DNA of 64,000 nucleotides from Paenibacillus sp. G2S3 (lineage in GTDB: Bacteria > Bacillota > Bacilli > Paenibacillales > Paenibacillaceae): positions 1,674,001 through 1,738,000 of the forward strand of contig NZ_CP126095.1 of assembly GCF_030123105.1 (NCBI RefSeq). The letters run 5' to 3'. Numbering within the stretch: position 1 is the stretch's first letter; every line of letters begins with the position of its first letter. The notes under the pieces were generated by a model, which was not told the origin of the DNA, did not search any database, and was given only the letters and a program-made list of their open reading frames with translations. This document shows, piece after piece, positions 17,018 to 25,759 of this stretch. The translations under genes and the position numbers were made by a program.

Positions 17018-18139
17018 ATGTGGAGCAGTGCGATTGAAGATGCGATAGAGAAGGTACGTAAGAACATAGACCGATTCGGGGGCAAATTCCCTCATGTCAG
17101 CAGGAATGGAACTTACCAGCTCAATAACAACGACGACTGGACCAATGGATTCTGGAGCGGCATGTTGTGGTTGTGCTATGAATATACGCAGGAGGATAGC
17201 TTTCGTATCGCGGCATCCCATACCGTAGAGGATTTCCGCCGCCGTTTCGCGGCAAAGACGGTGCTTGATCATCACGACATCGGTTTCCTGTATTCGTTAT
17301 CCTCCAAGGCCCAGTGGATTATAGATAAGGACGAATGCGCGCGTCAGTTGACACTGCAGGCGGCGGACTTATTACTGAAGCGCTGGCGCACAGGCGGTGG
17401 TTATATTCAGGCTTGGGGACCTGTGGGAGATGCCCAGGAAGGTGGACGCATCATTATTGATTGTCTGTTGAATCTTCCCCTTTTGTATTGGGCGGAACAA
17501 CAGACCGGCAATTCCCTATACCGGCAGGTGGCGGTCATGCAGGCGGATAAAACGAAACGTTATCTGGTGCGGGGAGATGACAGCTCCTACCATACGTTTT
17601 TCTTCGACCAGAAGACCGGAGAGCCGATCGGCGGCGCTACACACCAGGGTTATACTAACGGATCGACTTGGACGCGCGGGCAGGCTTGGGGCGTCTACGG
17701 TTTTGCACTATCTTACCGCTATACTAAGGATCCGTTGTATTTGGAAACGTCTAAGCGGATGGCGCGCTATTTTCTGGAGCATTTGCCACAGGATCATGTC
17801 GCTTACTGGGACTTTAATGCTCCAGTGTCTGCGGATACATACCGGGATAGCTCGGCCTCTGCAATTGTTGCAGCTGGACTACAGGAACTGCTGGAGCTAA
17901 TGGAGGAGGAAGATCCCGAGCGGGCTTATTTTCAGCAGGGATTAATACAGTCGATGACTTCACTTTTGCAGAACTATTCCACGATGGGTGAAGACGCGGA
18001 GGGGCTGCTGAAGCACGGCTCTTATCATGTGCGCGGCGATCTGTCTCCAGATGACTTCATGATCTGGGGAGATTATTTCTATCTCGAAGCATTGATGCGG
18101 CTGCAAAAAGGCAGCAGGGGGTACTGGTATGAACGCTGA
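17018..18139 (+). CDS. GH88 unsaturated glucuronyl hydrolase
   Basis: Family 88 enzyme that removes the 4,5-unsaturated uronic acid left at the non-reducing end after polysaccharide lyase cleavage, by hydrating the double bond. 373 residues, normal length, alpha/alpha6-barrel. Asp87 (in DHHDIGF) and Asp148 (in IIDCLLNLP) sit where the well-studied Bacillus sp. GL1 enzyme has its two essential Asp; WTRGQAWGVYGFA is also typical. No signal peptide, so it acts on imported oligosaccharides. RBS AAGGGAG/AAGGAA. It overlaps the next lyase gene by 11 bp, so the two are translationally coupled, and it lies behind the proposed YesN site. Presence of this enzyme indicates lyase products are the substrate of the locus. 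Confidence 0.92.
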   Translation: MWSSAIEDAIEKVRKNIDRFGGKFPHVSRNGTYQLNNNDDWTNGFWSGMLWLCYEYTQEDSFRIAASHTVEDFRRRFAAKTVLDHHDIGFLYSLSSKAQWIIDKDECARQLTLQAADLLLKRWRTGGGYIQAWGPVGDAQEGGRIIIDCLLNLPLLYWAEQQTGNSLYRQVAVMQADKTKRYLVRGDDSSYHTFFFDQKTGEPIGGATHQGYTNGSTWTRGQAWGVYGFALSYRYTKDPLYLETSKRMARYFLEHLPQDHVAYWDFNAPVSADTYRDSSASAIVAAGLQELLELMEEEDPERAYFQQGLIQSMTSLLQNYSTMGEDAEGLLKHGSYHVRGDLSPDDFMIWGDYFYLEALMRLQKGSRGYWYER

Positions 18140-20291
18140 TGGCCGAACAACCTCTCCCTATGCTGTCTTTACGCTACTCGACCTTGAGTTACCCGCTCTA
18201 GCTCCGGTGAAGGATGCGCTCAGCCAAGCACGGCAGGACGATGCGCTGACTGAATTGCATCGGTATTTGACCAGTCGGAGCACGCCGGGCTGGCGGACAG
18301 AGGACAGCCAGAAGAAGCAGCTCATTGCCTATATACAGCATTATTGCGCTGATGAGCTGGAAGCCGTAATGAAGACAGTGAATGAAGTTATGGAGAAGAC
18401 GTTTCTCTTCCGATTTCCCTGGGACATGGAACGCAGCCGCATTCCGGTTACCTTTGAGGAAGAAATTGACTGGCGTTATGTTCCGGACAAGGATGTAGAA
18501 TGGGCTTATATGCTGAATCGCCACCGCTACTGGGTGGCATTAGGACAAGCATATGCGATAACAGGTAATGAGGAGTATGCAAGAACATTTTGCTGTCAGC
18601 TTGAAGATTGGATGGACCGTAATCCTGTTCCAGACATGCCTACGAATGATACGCTGACTTGGCGTACCATTGAAGCGGGTCTTCGCTGTGCGAACTGGAT
18701 CAAAGCGTTGTCCTATATACAGGATAGTCCGCTGCTCACACCGACGCTTCTGGCGAAAGTGATGATATCCTTTCATGAACACAGCGAATATTTAGCTTTA
18801 TCGTTTACGGCCTGGAAGAATATTAGTAACTGGGGAGTTCTGGAGACTTGTGGCTTATTCCAAACCGCGCTCTACTTCCCTGAGTTCACAAGGGCTAAGA
18901 TTTGGCGGCGGCTCGGTGAGGAGAGATTGGGGGAGACGGCTAGAATCCAGGTCATGGCAGACGGTATCCATTGGGAGCAATCGCCTACATACCACCATGA
19001 GGTGCTGGTATGTTTTCTCGACTGCATCCGCTTGGCCCGCATGAATGGACTGGAGCTACCGGATGAACTTCAGCAACAAGTTCATCAAATGGCCGTCGCT
19101 TCCTTGTATTGGGCCAAACCGAATCATCGGCAGCCGATGCTCGGGGATAGCGATGACAGCGATGTCCGTTCGATTTTGACTTATGCAGGTTGGTTGTTCC
19201 AGGATTCTGTGCTCCGCTTTGGCGGATACGATCATATGGATTATGACAATGCCTGGTTGTTCGGAACGAGTGGAGTTGAAGGCTACGAGCAGCTGATTGC
19301 GGAGGAACCGCCTTACTTGTCACGCTCTTTCGCACATTCCGGTCATTATGTGATGCGAACGGGTTGGGACGAGCAGGACTTGTACCTATATTTCCACTGC
19401 GGACCGCTTGGGGGTGGACATGGTCATGCGGATCTGCTACATTTCGATCTGTATGCCTATGGGTGGGATATGCTTACCGATCTGGGCAGATACAACTATA
19501 GTGATCACACACCACTCAGAAAAGCATTAAAAGAAAGCGCTGCCCATAATACGACTACTGTTGACGGAATTGGATTTACCGAAATCACGGATACATGGTC
19601 CTTCTCCCAAATTGCGAAGCCAACAGGCAGCAAATGGATTAGCAATTCGGACTTTGATTATGTTGAGGGCAGCCACGATGGCTATCGTCATTTGGATGAT
19701 CCGGTACACCTGCTAAGGAGGATCATATTCATAAAGCCTTATTACTGGCTTCTGGTCGACAGCTTTAGCTGCCGTCAGGAGCATACGTTTTCCCAGCATT
19801 TTCATTTTGCACCCGGAGCGGTTCAGATGGAAGACGAGACATTCATTTGCCGTACAAAAAATGAGCAGGAAGCCAATCTTTGCATCATTCCTGTTAATGT
19901 TGACGGACTTCAGGGCAAGATTGATGACGGGGTAATCTCCCGCGAATACAATCTGCTGGAACCCAATCAGCATGCCGTTTACTCCCGAACGGGAAAAGGA
20001 GCGGTATCGATGATGCAGATGCTGTACCCGCAGGCTTCCGGTGAGCCGTTCTGTCCACTGGTTGAACAGGTGCCGATTTATCGCCATACGGGTGAACCTG
20101 TGGATGCTGTGCAGGCGGAGGCATGCCGCATCAGCTTCCCTGAAAGGAATGAGGAGCATTTTATCGTGATCAGCCATGAGGTTCCATCCAGTCACTTGAA
20201 TTCCTATGTAGTGGAAGGTATACAAATATTTGGTGAAGTAGTGCTAATTGTTTTCGCAAACGGTCAAAAGAAAGTCACGGTAATCAAATAA
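18129..20291 (+). CDS. Heparinase II/III-family polysaccharide lyase
   Basis: 720 residues: an N-terminal alpha/alpha toroid (about 60-350) and a C-terminal heparinase II/III-like beta-sandwich. The signature GGGHGHADLLHFDLYAYGWD is at about residues 428-447 (His431, His433), with DLGRYNY after it, as in PL12, PL15, PL21, PL33 and related families; the subfamily cannot be assigned by eye. No signal peptide, so it most likely acts on imported oligosaccharides, perhaps as an exo- or oligo-lyase feeding GH88. It starts inside the 3' end of the GH88 gene. No sulfatase gene accompanies it, which makes true heparin an unlikely substrate. Confidence 0.87.
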   Translation: MNADGRTTSPYAVFTLLDLELPALAPVKDALSQARQDDALTELHRYLTSRSTPGWRTEDSQKKQLIAYIQHYCADELEAVMKTVNEVMEKTFLFRFPWDMERSRIPVTFEEEIDWRYVPDKDVEWAYMLNRHRYWVALGQAYAITGNEEYARTFCCQLEDWMDRNPVPDMPTNDTLTWRTIEAGLRCANWIKALSYIQDSPLLTPTLLAKVMISFHEHSEYLALSFTAWKNISNWGVLETCGLFQTALYFPEFTRAKIWRRLGEERLGETARIQVMADGIHWEQSPTYHHEVLVCFLDCIRLARMNGLELPDELQQQVHQMAVASLYWAKPNHRQPMLGDSDDSDVRSILTYAGWLFQDSVLRFGGYDHMDYDNAWLFGTSGVEGYEQLIAEEPPYLSRSFAHSGHYVMRTGWDEQDLYLYFHCGPLGGGHGHADLLHFDLYAYGWDMLTDLGRYNYSDHTPLRKALKESAAHNTTTVDGIGFTEITDTWSFSQIAKPTGSKWISNSDFDYVEGSHDGYRHLDDPVHLLRRIIFIKPYYWLLVDSFSCRQEHTFSQHFHFAPGAVQMEDETFICRTKNEQEANLCIIPVNVDGLQGKIDDGVISREYNLLEPNQHAVYSRTGKGAVSMMQMLYPQASGEPFCPLVEQVPIYRHTGEPVDAVQAEACRISFPERNEEHFIVISHEVPSSHLNSYVVEGIQIFGEVVLIVFANGQKKVTVIK

Positions 20292-20358
20292 TGCATGTAT
20301 ACTGGATAACGGGCTGATAGAATTAAAGAAAAGAGCATGAGAGAGGCGCGGAGAAAAC

Positions 20359-22080
20359 ATGTTCAAATTCACTTACTATAGACGTATCCAGGCATCATTT
20401 CTTTTGCTCATTTTTATCCCGCTGATTGCAGTGTCGATCATCTCCTTTGTGCTAATCCGGGATACGATGGTAGAAAAGCTGCAGCTCAGCAACGATAACT
20501 TCCTGAACGTTATGATTGACGAACTAAACAAGACCATTGATGATGTGACCTTTGCATCGCATTTTATTGTAAACGATACCAATTTTCGCGCCAATCTGAA
20601 GGTCTTTGCAGATACCGAGCGACTGAACACCTATCAGGATTATGTACATTTTACGCAAATTCAGGATGTGTTTTCGCTCATCAACTCTAAGCCGCTAAAT
20701 AATAACATTCGCATGTATTTGGTTAACCGGAAACACTTTGTGATCTCATCTGGGACTGAGAATTTATCCGTGATTAATGCCAACATGGACAAGCTGATGG
20801 GACGTGTCAATATTCACGAACCGGAGACCTTGCAATGGCTTGGGATGGCCGACAGCGGTTCCGGTAAAAGCAATAGCTACTATATTGCCAGAGTAATCTA
20901 TGATAGCCGGGAGAAACAGCAGGTGTCCGTGCTTCTCATCTCGATTCCCGATACCTATTTCAACAAATTGCTCGGGCCGGTCGAGTTTGGCAAGCTGGCG
21001 TTGTTTGATTCTAGAGGAGGTCTGATTGCCGGGAACTCAGAGCTAGCCCCAGAAGGCAAGGAAGCTAGAGGGAGCGTGCGTACGGCCAGAGCTATCGACA
21101 AATCCAATTGGGAGCTGGTCTATGAAGCTTCAGAGAAAGAATGGTCGGGCCAGATTTCGCGAACTTTTTATAGTGGTATTGGCTTGGTGCTTCTCTTGTT
21201 TATTGTCTTTTCAGCCACCTCCATGCTGATTGCCAAAAGATTGCATAGTCCGATCATGAAGCTGCAGCGCGTTGTGCGCCAGTTCGGGATGGGGAATCTT
21301 GATGTCAGGCTGGAGGTCAAGGGCAAGGATGAAATCGCTGAGCTAGGGCAGACGTTGAATACCATGCTGGATCAACTGCAAGGATTGATTCACGACATCG
21401 AGCTGGAGCAGGAACAGAAGCGAGTGATGGAACTTGAGGCGCTGTTTATGCAGATTCGTCCGCACTTTTTGATCAACACGTTGAATTCGATCAAGTGTAG
21501 CCTTATTTTGGCTAAAGATAAGCTGCACAGCGGGATCATTGATTCGCTAATGAGTCTGCTCCGTGCCTATTTGAAGGTCAATGAACCGGCTACCTTACGG
21601 GAAGAATGCAGACTGCTTAACCATTATATCGACATCATGAAGATCCGCAACGAAATCCCTCTTGAACTGGAGGTCGATCTGGAAGCGGATACAGAGAAGC
21701 TCATCGTTCCTAAACTTATTCTGCAGCCTCTCGTAGAGAATGCCATCGTTCACGGTCTAGTTGACCACCCGGCACCGCGTATTGTCGTTCGTGCGCGAAC
21801 GATTCCTGATGGGATTATGATTGAAGTCGAAGACAATGGCTGTGGAGCAGGGGCAGAAATTCTGGCAGGACTGAACCGCAGATTGCTCTACAAGGACGAT
21901 GAACAGAATGGAACCTATCAAAGGGTCGGTTTAATTAACGTGGTTCAAAGGCTGAGGCTGACCTATGGTCAGGATACCCGCTTGTCGCTGCATAATTTGC
22001 CGCAGGGTGGGGTGTCCGTTTCTCTGTATTTGCCGCAAGGCAATCATCAGGTTAATCTGTCGGAGAGAGAGGGATATTGA
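20359..22080 (+). CDS. YesM-type sensor histidine kinase
   Basis: 573-residue membrane kinase. One membrane helix at about 12-32, a large extracytoplasmic sensor (about 33-272), second helix at about 275-295, HAMP segment (SPIMKLQRVVRQFGMGNLDVRL), then a His_kinase domain with phospho-acceptor His369 in QIRPHFLINTLNSIK and a HATPase domain with VENAIVHGL and EDNGCG. This is the LytS/YesM class found beside sugar ABC importers. Its stop overlaps the start of the response regulator by one base (TGATG). The input may be an oligosaccharide outside the cell or the binding protein at 25760, by family analogy. Confidence 0.92.
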   Translation: MFKFTYYRRIQASFLLLIFIPLIAVSIISFVLIRDTMVEKLQLSNDNFLNVMIDELNKTIDDVTFASHFIVNDTNFRANLKVFADTERLNTYQDYVHFTQIQDVFSLINSKPLNNNIRMYLVNRKHFVISSGTENLSVINANMDKLMGRVNIHEPETLQWLGMADSGSGKSNSYYIARVIYDSREKQQVSVLLISIPDTYFNKLLGPVEFGKLALFDSRGGLIAGNSELAPEGKEARGSVRTARAIDKSNWELVYEASEKEWSGQISRTFYSGIGLVLLLFIVFSATSMLIAKRLHSPIMKLQRVVRQFGMGNLDVRLEVKGKDEIAELGQTLNTMLDQLQGLIHDIELEQEQKRVMELEALFMQIRPHFLINTLNSIKCSLILAKDKLHSGIIDSLMSLLRAYLKVNEPATLREECRLLNHYIDIMKIRNEIPLELEVDLEADTEKLIVPKLILQPLVENAIVHGLVDHPAPRIVVRARTIPDGIMIEVEDNGCGAGAEILAGLNRRLLYKDDEQNGTYQRVGLINVVQRLRLTYGQDTRLSLHNLPQGGVSVSLYLPQGNHQVNLSEREGY

Positions 22081-23663
22081 TGTATAAAGTGATGCTCATA
22101 GATGATGATGTTCCTATGCTCAAGGTGCTTCAGCAGATGATTGACTGGGAAGCACATAGCTTGCAGATTGTCGGCAGCACCTATTCCAGTGCCAAGGCGT
22201 TATTAATGTTTGAGGAAGTGCAGCCCGACATCGTGATTACGGATATTGGCTTGCCGCAAAAGAACGGGATTGAGCTGGCCGATTACTTTACTCGTATGAA
22301 GCCGGAGGTCAGAATTATTTTCCTGACCTGTCATGAGGATTTCCATTATGCTCAGCAAGCGGTAAAGCTGAAAGTGGATGACTATTTAATTAAGGACCAG
22401 CTTACGGATGAGCAACTGGAGAAAAGCCTTGCCAAGTCCGTACACTTGCTGAAGTCGAAGATTGGGTTAATCAAGCATGGGGAAACGGGATACAATAGCC
22501 AGTTATTTCGGCAGAACCTGCTGCAAAGGGTGATCGGCGGCGCACCGCCCGAAACGACGCTAGCCTATGCAGCGCAAATCGGCATATCCTGGACGTATCC
22601 GTGGTTCATGCTGGGCACGGTCAGCATTCACTTTTCCAGTTTCGAGAAGCGGTACAAGCAGAGCGAGTATCCACTTATTTTATATGCCATCTATAATATA
22701 GCTCTAGAGCTGTCCGAAGCGTGTGAGGGGATTACGCCTTTTTTGGAGCAGAAGAATATTGTAATTCTGTATAATTACCGTGTGAATCTGGCGCAGAATG
22801 CCAGTCTTTATTTTCATGATTATTTACAGCGATTGTGTTCCGAGTGCTCCCATCTCCTTAAGATTCAACCGGGCATCATCGCAGTCACTGAGAAAATAGA
22901 GCTGCAGGCGATCGGACAGATTCATCGGCAAATTGTCCAGGACAAGTGTGAGTTCTATGCGAGTGCGGATTACACAGTTCTGGATACTCTGCAAATCGCT
23001 ACCCCTCGCTTCCAGCCTGCGCCCCAAGGATTTTTGGATAGTTATATCCCGCAGATGGAACGGGCCGTGATTAAAAATGATCTTGAAGCCATCCGTGGCA
23101 CTCTTCAGGAAATCGCTAGGGCTGCAAAAGTAATGGCTATCCATCCGGGCGATTTCGTCCGGGATTTATCCTTTATGCTCCGCGGTATCGAGCTGATGTT
23201 CACTAGACTAACGTTCGATGAGGATCTGTTCGTCTATCTCGTGCAAACCCGCACACTGGAGGATACGATGGAACTGGTGGAAAGAAAGCTTGTGCAGATT
23301 ACAGGCAACAAACAGCAGGTGGCAGGAACTCCCCCGCAGGAGCCCAAGCTGCAGCTTATCCAGCAATTTATCGATCAGCATCTTGGTGATAACATCACTT
23401 CAATCGATATGGCACGTTATCTGTTTCTGGACCCGAGCTATTTCTCGCGTTATTTCAAACGCATGACAGGTCTGACCTTTACGGATTATGTACATCAGCA
23501 CAAGATGAAGGTTGCGACCAAAATGCTGAAAATCTCCAGCCAGAACCTGGAATCACTAGCCGTCGGTCTGGGATATTCGGACAGAACCTATTTTTCAAAA
23601 GTGTTTAAAAAATATGTGGGAACAACGCCGAGCGAATATAAATCCAAACACTCGGTACGCTGA
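22080..23663 (+). CDS. YesN-type AraC response regulator
   Basis: 527-residue response regulator. The receiver domain (1-125) has the acidic pair DDD near residue 9-11, phospho-acceptor Asp55 in ITDIGLP and a conserved Lys in DYLIKDQ. A long linker domain follows, and residues about 425-525 are an AraC DNA-binding domain (ITSIDMARYLFLDPSYFSRYFKRM and LAVGLGYSDRTYFSKVFKKYVGTTPSEYK). The ATG start at 22080 overlaps the kinase stop. It is proposed to activate three promoters in this locus through a direct-repeat site found at 16913, 23738 and 25646. Confidence 0.92.
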   Translation: MYKVMLIDDDVPMLKVLQQMIDWEAHSLQIVGSTYSSAKALLMFEEVQPDIVITDIGLPQKNGIELADYFTRMKPEVRIIFLTCHEDFHYAQQAVKLKVDDYLIKDQLTDEQLEKSLAKSVHLLKSKIGLIKHGETGYNSQLFRQNLLQRVIGGAPPETTLAYAAQIGISWTYPWFMLGTVSIHFSSFEKRYKQSEYPLILYAIYNIALELSEACEGITPFLEQKNIVILYNYRVNLAQNASLYFHDYLQRLCSECSHLLKIQPGIIAVTEKIELQAIGQIHRQIVQDKCEFYASADYTVLDTLQIATPRFQPAPQGFLDSYIPQMERAVIKNDLEAIRGTLQEIARAAKVMAIHPGDFVRDLSFMLRGIELMFTRLTFDEDLFVYLVQTRTLEDTMELVERKLVQITGNKQQVAGTPPQEPKLQLIQQFIDQHLGDNITSIDMARYLFLDPSYFSRYFKRMTGLTFTDYVHQHKMKVATKMLKISSQNLESLAVGLGYSDRTYFSKVFKKYVGTTPSEYKSKHSVR

Positions 23664-23696
23664 GAAGCGTAATTCTCAACGTATCGAATAGACCCG

Positions 23697-23720
23697 CCGC
23701 CCATCTAGGGCGGTTTTTTT
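23697..23720 (+). terminator. Rho-independent terminator
   Basis: CCGCCC-ATCTA-GGGCGG perfect 6-bp GC stem followed by seven T, 34 bp after the response regulator stop. Confidence 0.88.
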
Positions 23721-23737
23721 GTTGTCGCCGGACAAAG

Positions 23738-23804
23738 GTCAAAATCTTGCACATCTCGGGTCATAATCACTCCTTCATGCGGAAGGCGGATGTATTACTA
23801 TAAT
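23738..23804 (+). promoter_or_regulatory. Candidate YesN-type activator site and -10 box before permease gene
   Basis: GTCAAAATCTTGCACATC at 23738-23755 matches the 16913 site at 16 of 18 positions. A second half-site GTCATAATC begins at 23760, 22 bp after the first. A perfect TATAAT is at 23799-23804, 39 bp after the second half-site start, without an evident -35, as expected for an activator-dependent promoter. Confidence 0.6.
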
Positions 23805-23833
23805 GACAAATCAAATTGTCGAGGTGATACAAC

Positions 23834-24763
23834 GTGGAGGCTGCAAAACAACCTGTGCCAAAAATTCTGCAGGAGAAGCGGAAGTTCTGGACTCCGCAGC
23901 GGAAAGAGGCTTTGACCGGGTGGCTGTTTCTAGCTCCGGAAATTGTCGGAATGCTTTTTCTTAATGTATTTGCACTTGGATTCTCACTTTATTTAAGCTT
24001 CTCGAAATGGGATCTATTGTCGGGGGTCCAAGGGATCGAGTTTATCGGATTGGATAACTATATCAAAATGTTCCATGATCCGAGCATCATTCAAGCCTTG
24101 AAGAACAATGCCATTTATATGATTATGACCGTGCCGATACCGATTGCGATTGCTTTGGTGCTGGCGGCATTGATTCAAAACAGTGTATTTCTCAAAAATT
24201 ATTTCAAAGTTGCCTTCTTTATCCCTTATATTTCTTCGATTATTGCGATTGCTGCTGTGTGGAGCGCATTGTTCCATCCATCCCTTGGCCCGATCAATCA
24301 GTTCTTGATGGAGCTTGGAATTTCCAGCCCTCCGAAATGGCTGGTGGATCCAAAGACCTCGCTGTTATCGATTGCCATTATCAGTTCTTGGGCGAGTCTG
24401 GGTTACACCATTATTATCTATATGGCTGGCTTGACGAATATTTCCGATGAAATCTACGAAGCCGCCGAAATAGACGGAGCCAGCGCTCTGAAAAAATTCT
24501 TTGCCATCACGGTTCCAATGCTACGTCCAACCACGTTCTTCTTGCTTATAACCATGCTGATTGGCTCATTTAAGGTGTTCGACATCATCGCCTTTTTGAC
24601 CGAAGGCGGCCCGAACAATTCTTCTACCGTGCTTGTGTTCAGGATCTATGAGGAAGGGTTCAAATACTACAACATGGGCTACGCTTCTGCAATTTCCTGG
24701 CTGCTATTCGCCGTCATAGGCTTGATCACCGCAGCTACTTGGAAAATGAGAAATGAAGAATAA
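23834..24763 (+). CDS. Sugar ABC importer permease (LacF/UgpA type)
   Basis: 309-residue inner-membrane permease of the CUT1 carbohydrate importer class, with about six membrane helices and the EAA loop EAAEIDGASALKKFFAITVPML that contacts the ATPase. A long cytoplasmic N-terminal lead precedes helix 1 (LFLAPEIVGMLFLNVFALGFSLYLSF). It pairs with the next gene, 15 bp downstream. No ATPase is encoded in this locus; Firmicutes commonly use one shared MsmX-type ATPase. The cargo is presumably unsaturated oligosaccharides from the surface lyase. Confidence 0.92.
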   Translation: MEAAKQPVPKILQEKRKFWTPQRKEALTGWLFLAPEIVGMLFLNVFALGFSLYLSFSKWDLLSGVQGIEFIGLDNYIKMFHDPSIIQALKNNAIYMIMTVPIPIAIALVLAALIQNSVFLKNYFKVAFFIPYISSIIAIAAVWSALFHPSLGPINQFLMELGISSPPKWLVDPKTSLLSIAIISSWASLGYTIIIYMAGLTNISDEIYEAAEIDGASALKKFFAITVPMLRPTTFFLLITMLIGSFKVFDIIAFLTEGGPNNSSTVLVFRIYEEGFKYYNMGYASAISWLLFAVIGLITAATWKMRNEE

Positions 24764-24778
24764 AGGGGGGAGCTTAAC

Positions 24779-25615
24779 ATGCAACTGATTAGAAAAAATA
24801 TGTCCAGAGTGATCACTACCTGCATCATGGGGGCTTTGTCCATTGTATTTCTTATTCCGCTGATCTGGATGATTTCCGCAGCCTTTAAATATGAGAAAGA
24901 TGTTATGCGCTTCCCGATCCAATGGATTCCCGAGAAGATCAATGTAGCGTATAATTTCAAGATGGTTTGGATGGGACGCGTACCTTTTTCTCATTTCTAT
25001 TTAAATTCCTTTAAAGTTGCGATTATTACAACCTTAATTACACTTATCATTTCATCTATGTCGGCGTACGCCTTGACCAAAATCAAGTTCAAAGGACGAA
25101 ATATGGTGTTTCTGGCGCTGCTGTCGTTCATGATTATACCTGACCAGGCCACACTGATTCCGCGCTTTCTGCTGATTCGCTGGTTCGGTCTCTATGATAC
25201 TCATGCTGCGATCATATTAATGAGTATGTTCTCCATCTACTTCACGTTCCTGCTAAGGCAATTTATGATTGGTGTCAGCGACGAATACATTGAAGCGGCG
25301 CGAATTGACGGTGCAGGCCATTTACGGATATTCTGGTCTATCATTATTCCGCTCTGCAAGCCGGTGCTCGCTACGGTGGCAATCATCAAATTTATCTGGA
25401 CCTGGAATGATTACCAGAATCCGTTGATCTTCTTACTAAATAAGAATTTGTACACTATCCCACTCGGTATGACACTGTTCCGGGACGATTATTCGAACAA
25501 CTATGCGATTATGATGACGGCAGCTGTTTCGGCGATCATCCCGCTCGTCATCGTGTTCATTGCCCTGCAAAAGCAAGTCATTAACGGAATCTCCCTTGGC
25601 GGCGTAAAGGGCTGA
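24779..25615 (+). CDS. Sugar ABC importer permease (UgpE/MalG type)
   Basis: 278-residue partner permease, six membrane helices, with the EAA loop EAARIDGAGHLRIFWSIIIPLCKP and the C-terminal QKQVINGISLGGVKG typical of the MalG branch. AAAGGGGGGAG-type RBS, 15 bp after the first permease. Together with the upstream permease and the lipoprotein at 25760 it forms a CUT1 importer lacking a dedicated ATPase. Confidence 0.92.
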   Translation: MQLIRKNMSRVITTCIMGALSIVFLIPLIWMISAAFKYEKDVMRFPIQWIPEKINVAYNFKMVWMGRVPFSHFYLNSFKVAIITTLITLIISSMSAYALTKIKFKGRNMVFLALLSFMIIPDQATLIPRFLLIRWFGLYDTHAAIILMSMFSIYFTFLLRQFMIGVSDEYIEAARIDGAGHLRIFWSIIIPLCKPVLATVAIIKFIWTWNDYQNPLIFLLNKNLYTIPLGMTLFRDDYSNNYAIMMTAAVSAIIPLVIVFIALQKQVINGISLGGVKG

Positions 25616-25645
25616 CCGGCGGGTGTGCCAAAAAAGATAGTAAAA

Positions 25646-25709
25646 GTCAAAAATGTGATCCTACAACAGCAAAATTGTGCACTTGGCCAGTAAAGCGGTT
25701 GCCTATAAT
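25646..25709 (+). promoter_or_regulatory. Candidate YesN-type activator site and -10 box before binding-protein gene
   Basis: GTCAAAAATGTGATCC begins at 25646 and AGCAAAATTGTGCAC at 25668, so the half-sites are again about 22 bp apart; here the TGCAC part follows the second copy. TATAAT is at 25704-25709, about 35 bp beyond the second half-site. This gives the binding protein its own promoter, useful for high-level expression. Confidence 0.55.
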
Positions 25710-25759
25710 AAGAAATGAACAAGGCACTATACTTAAAATTCAGTGCGGGGGGAAGTAAA

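Noticed and set aside
18129..20291. Calling the lyase a true heparin or heparan sulfate lyase
   Set aside because: The fold signature is shared by many PL families, no sulfatases or glycosaminidases are nearby, and the protein lacks a signal peptide.
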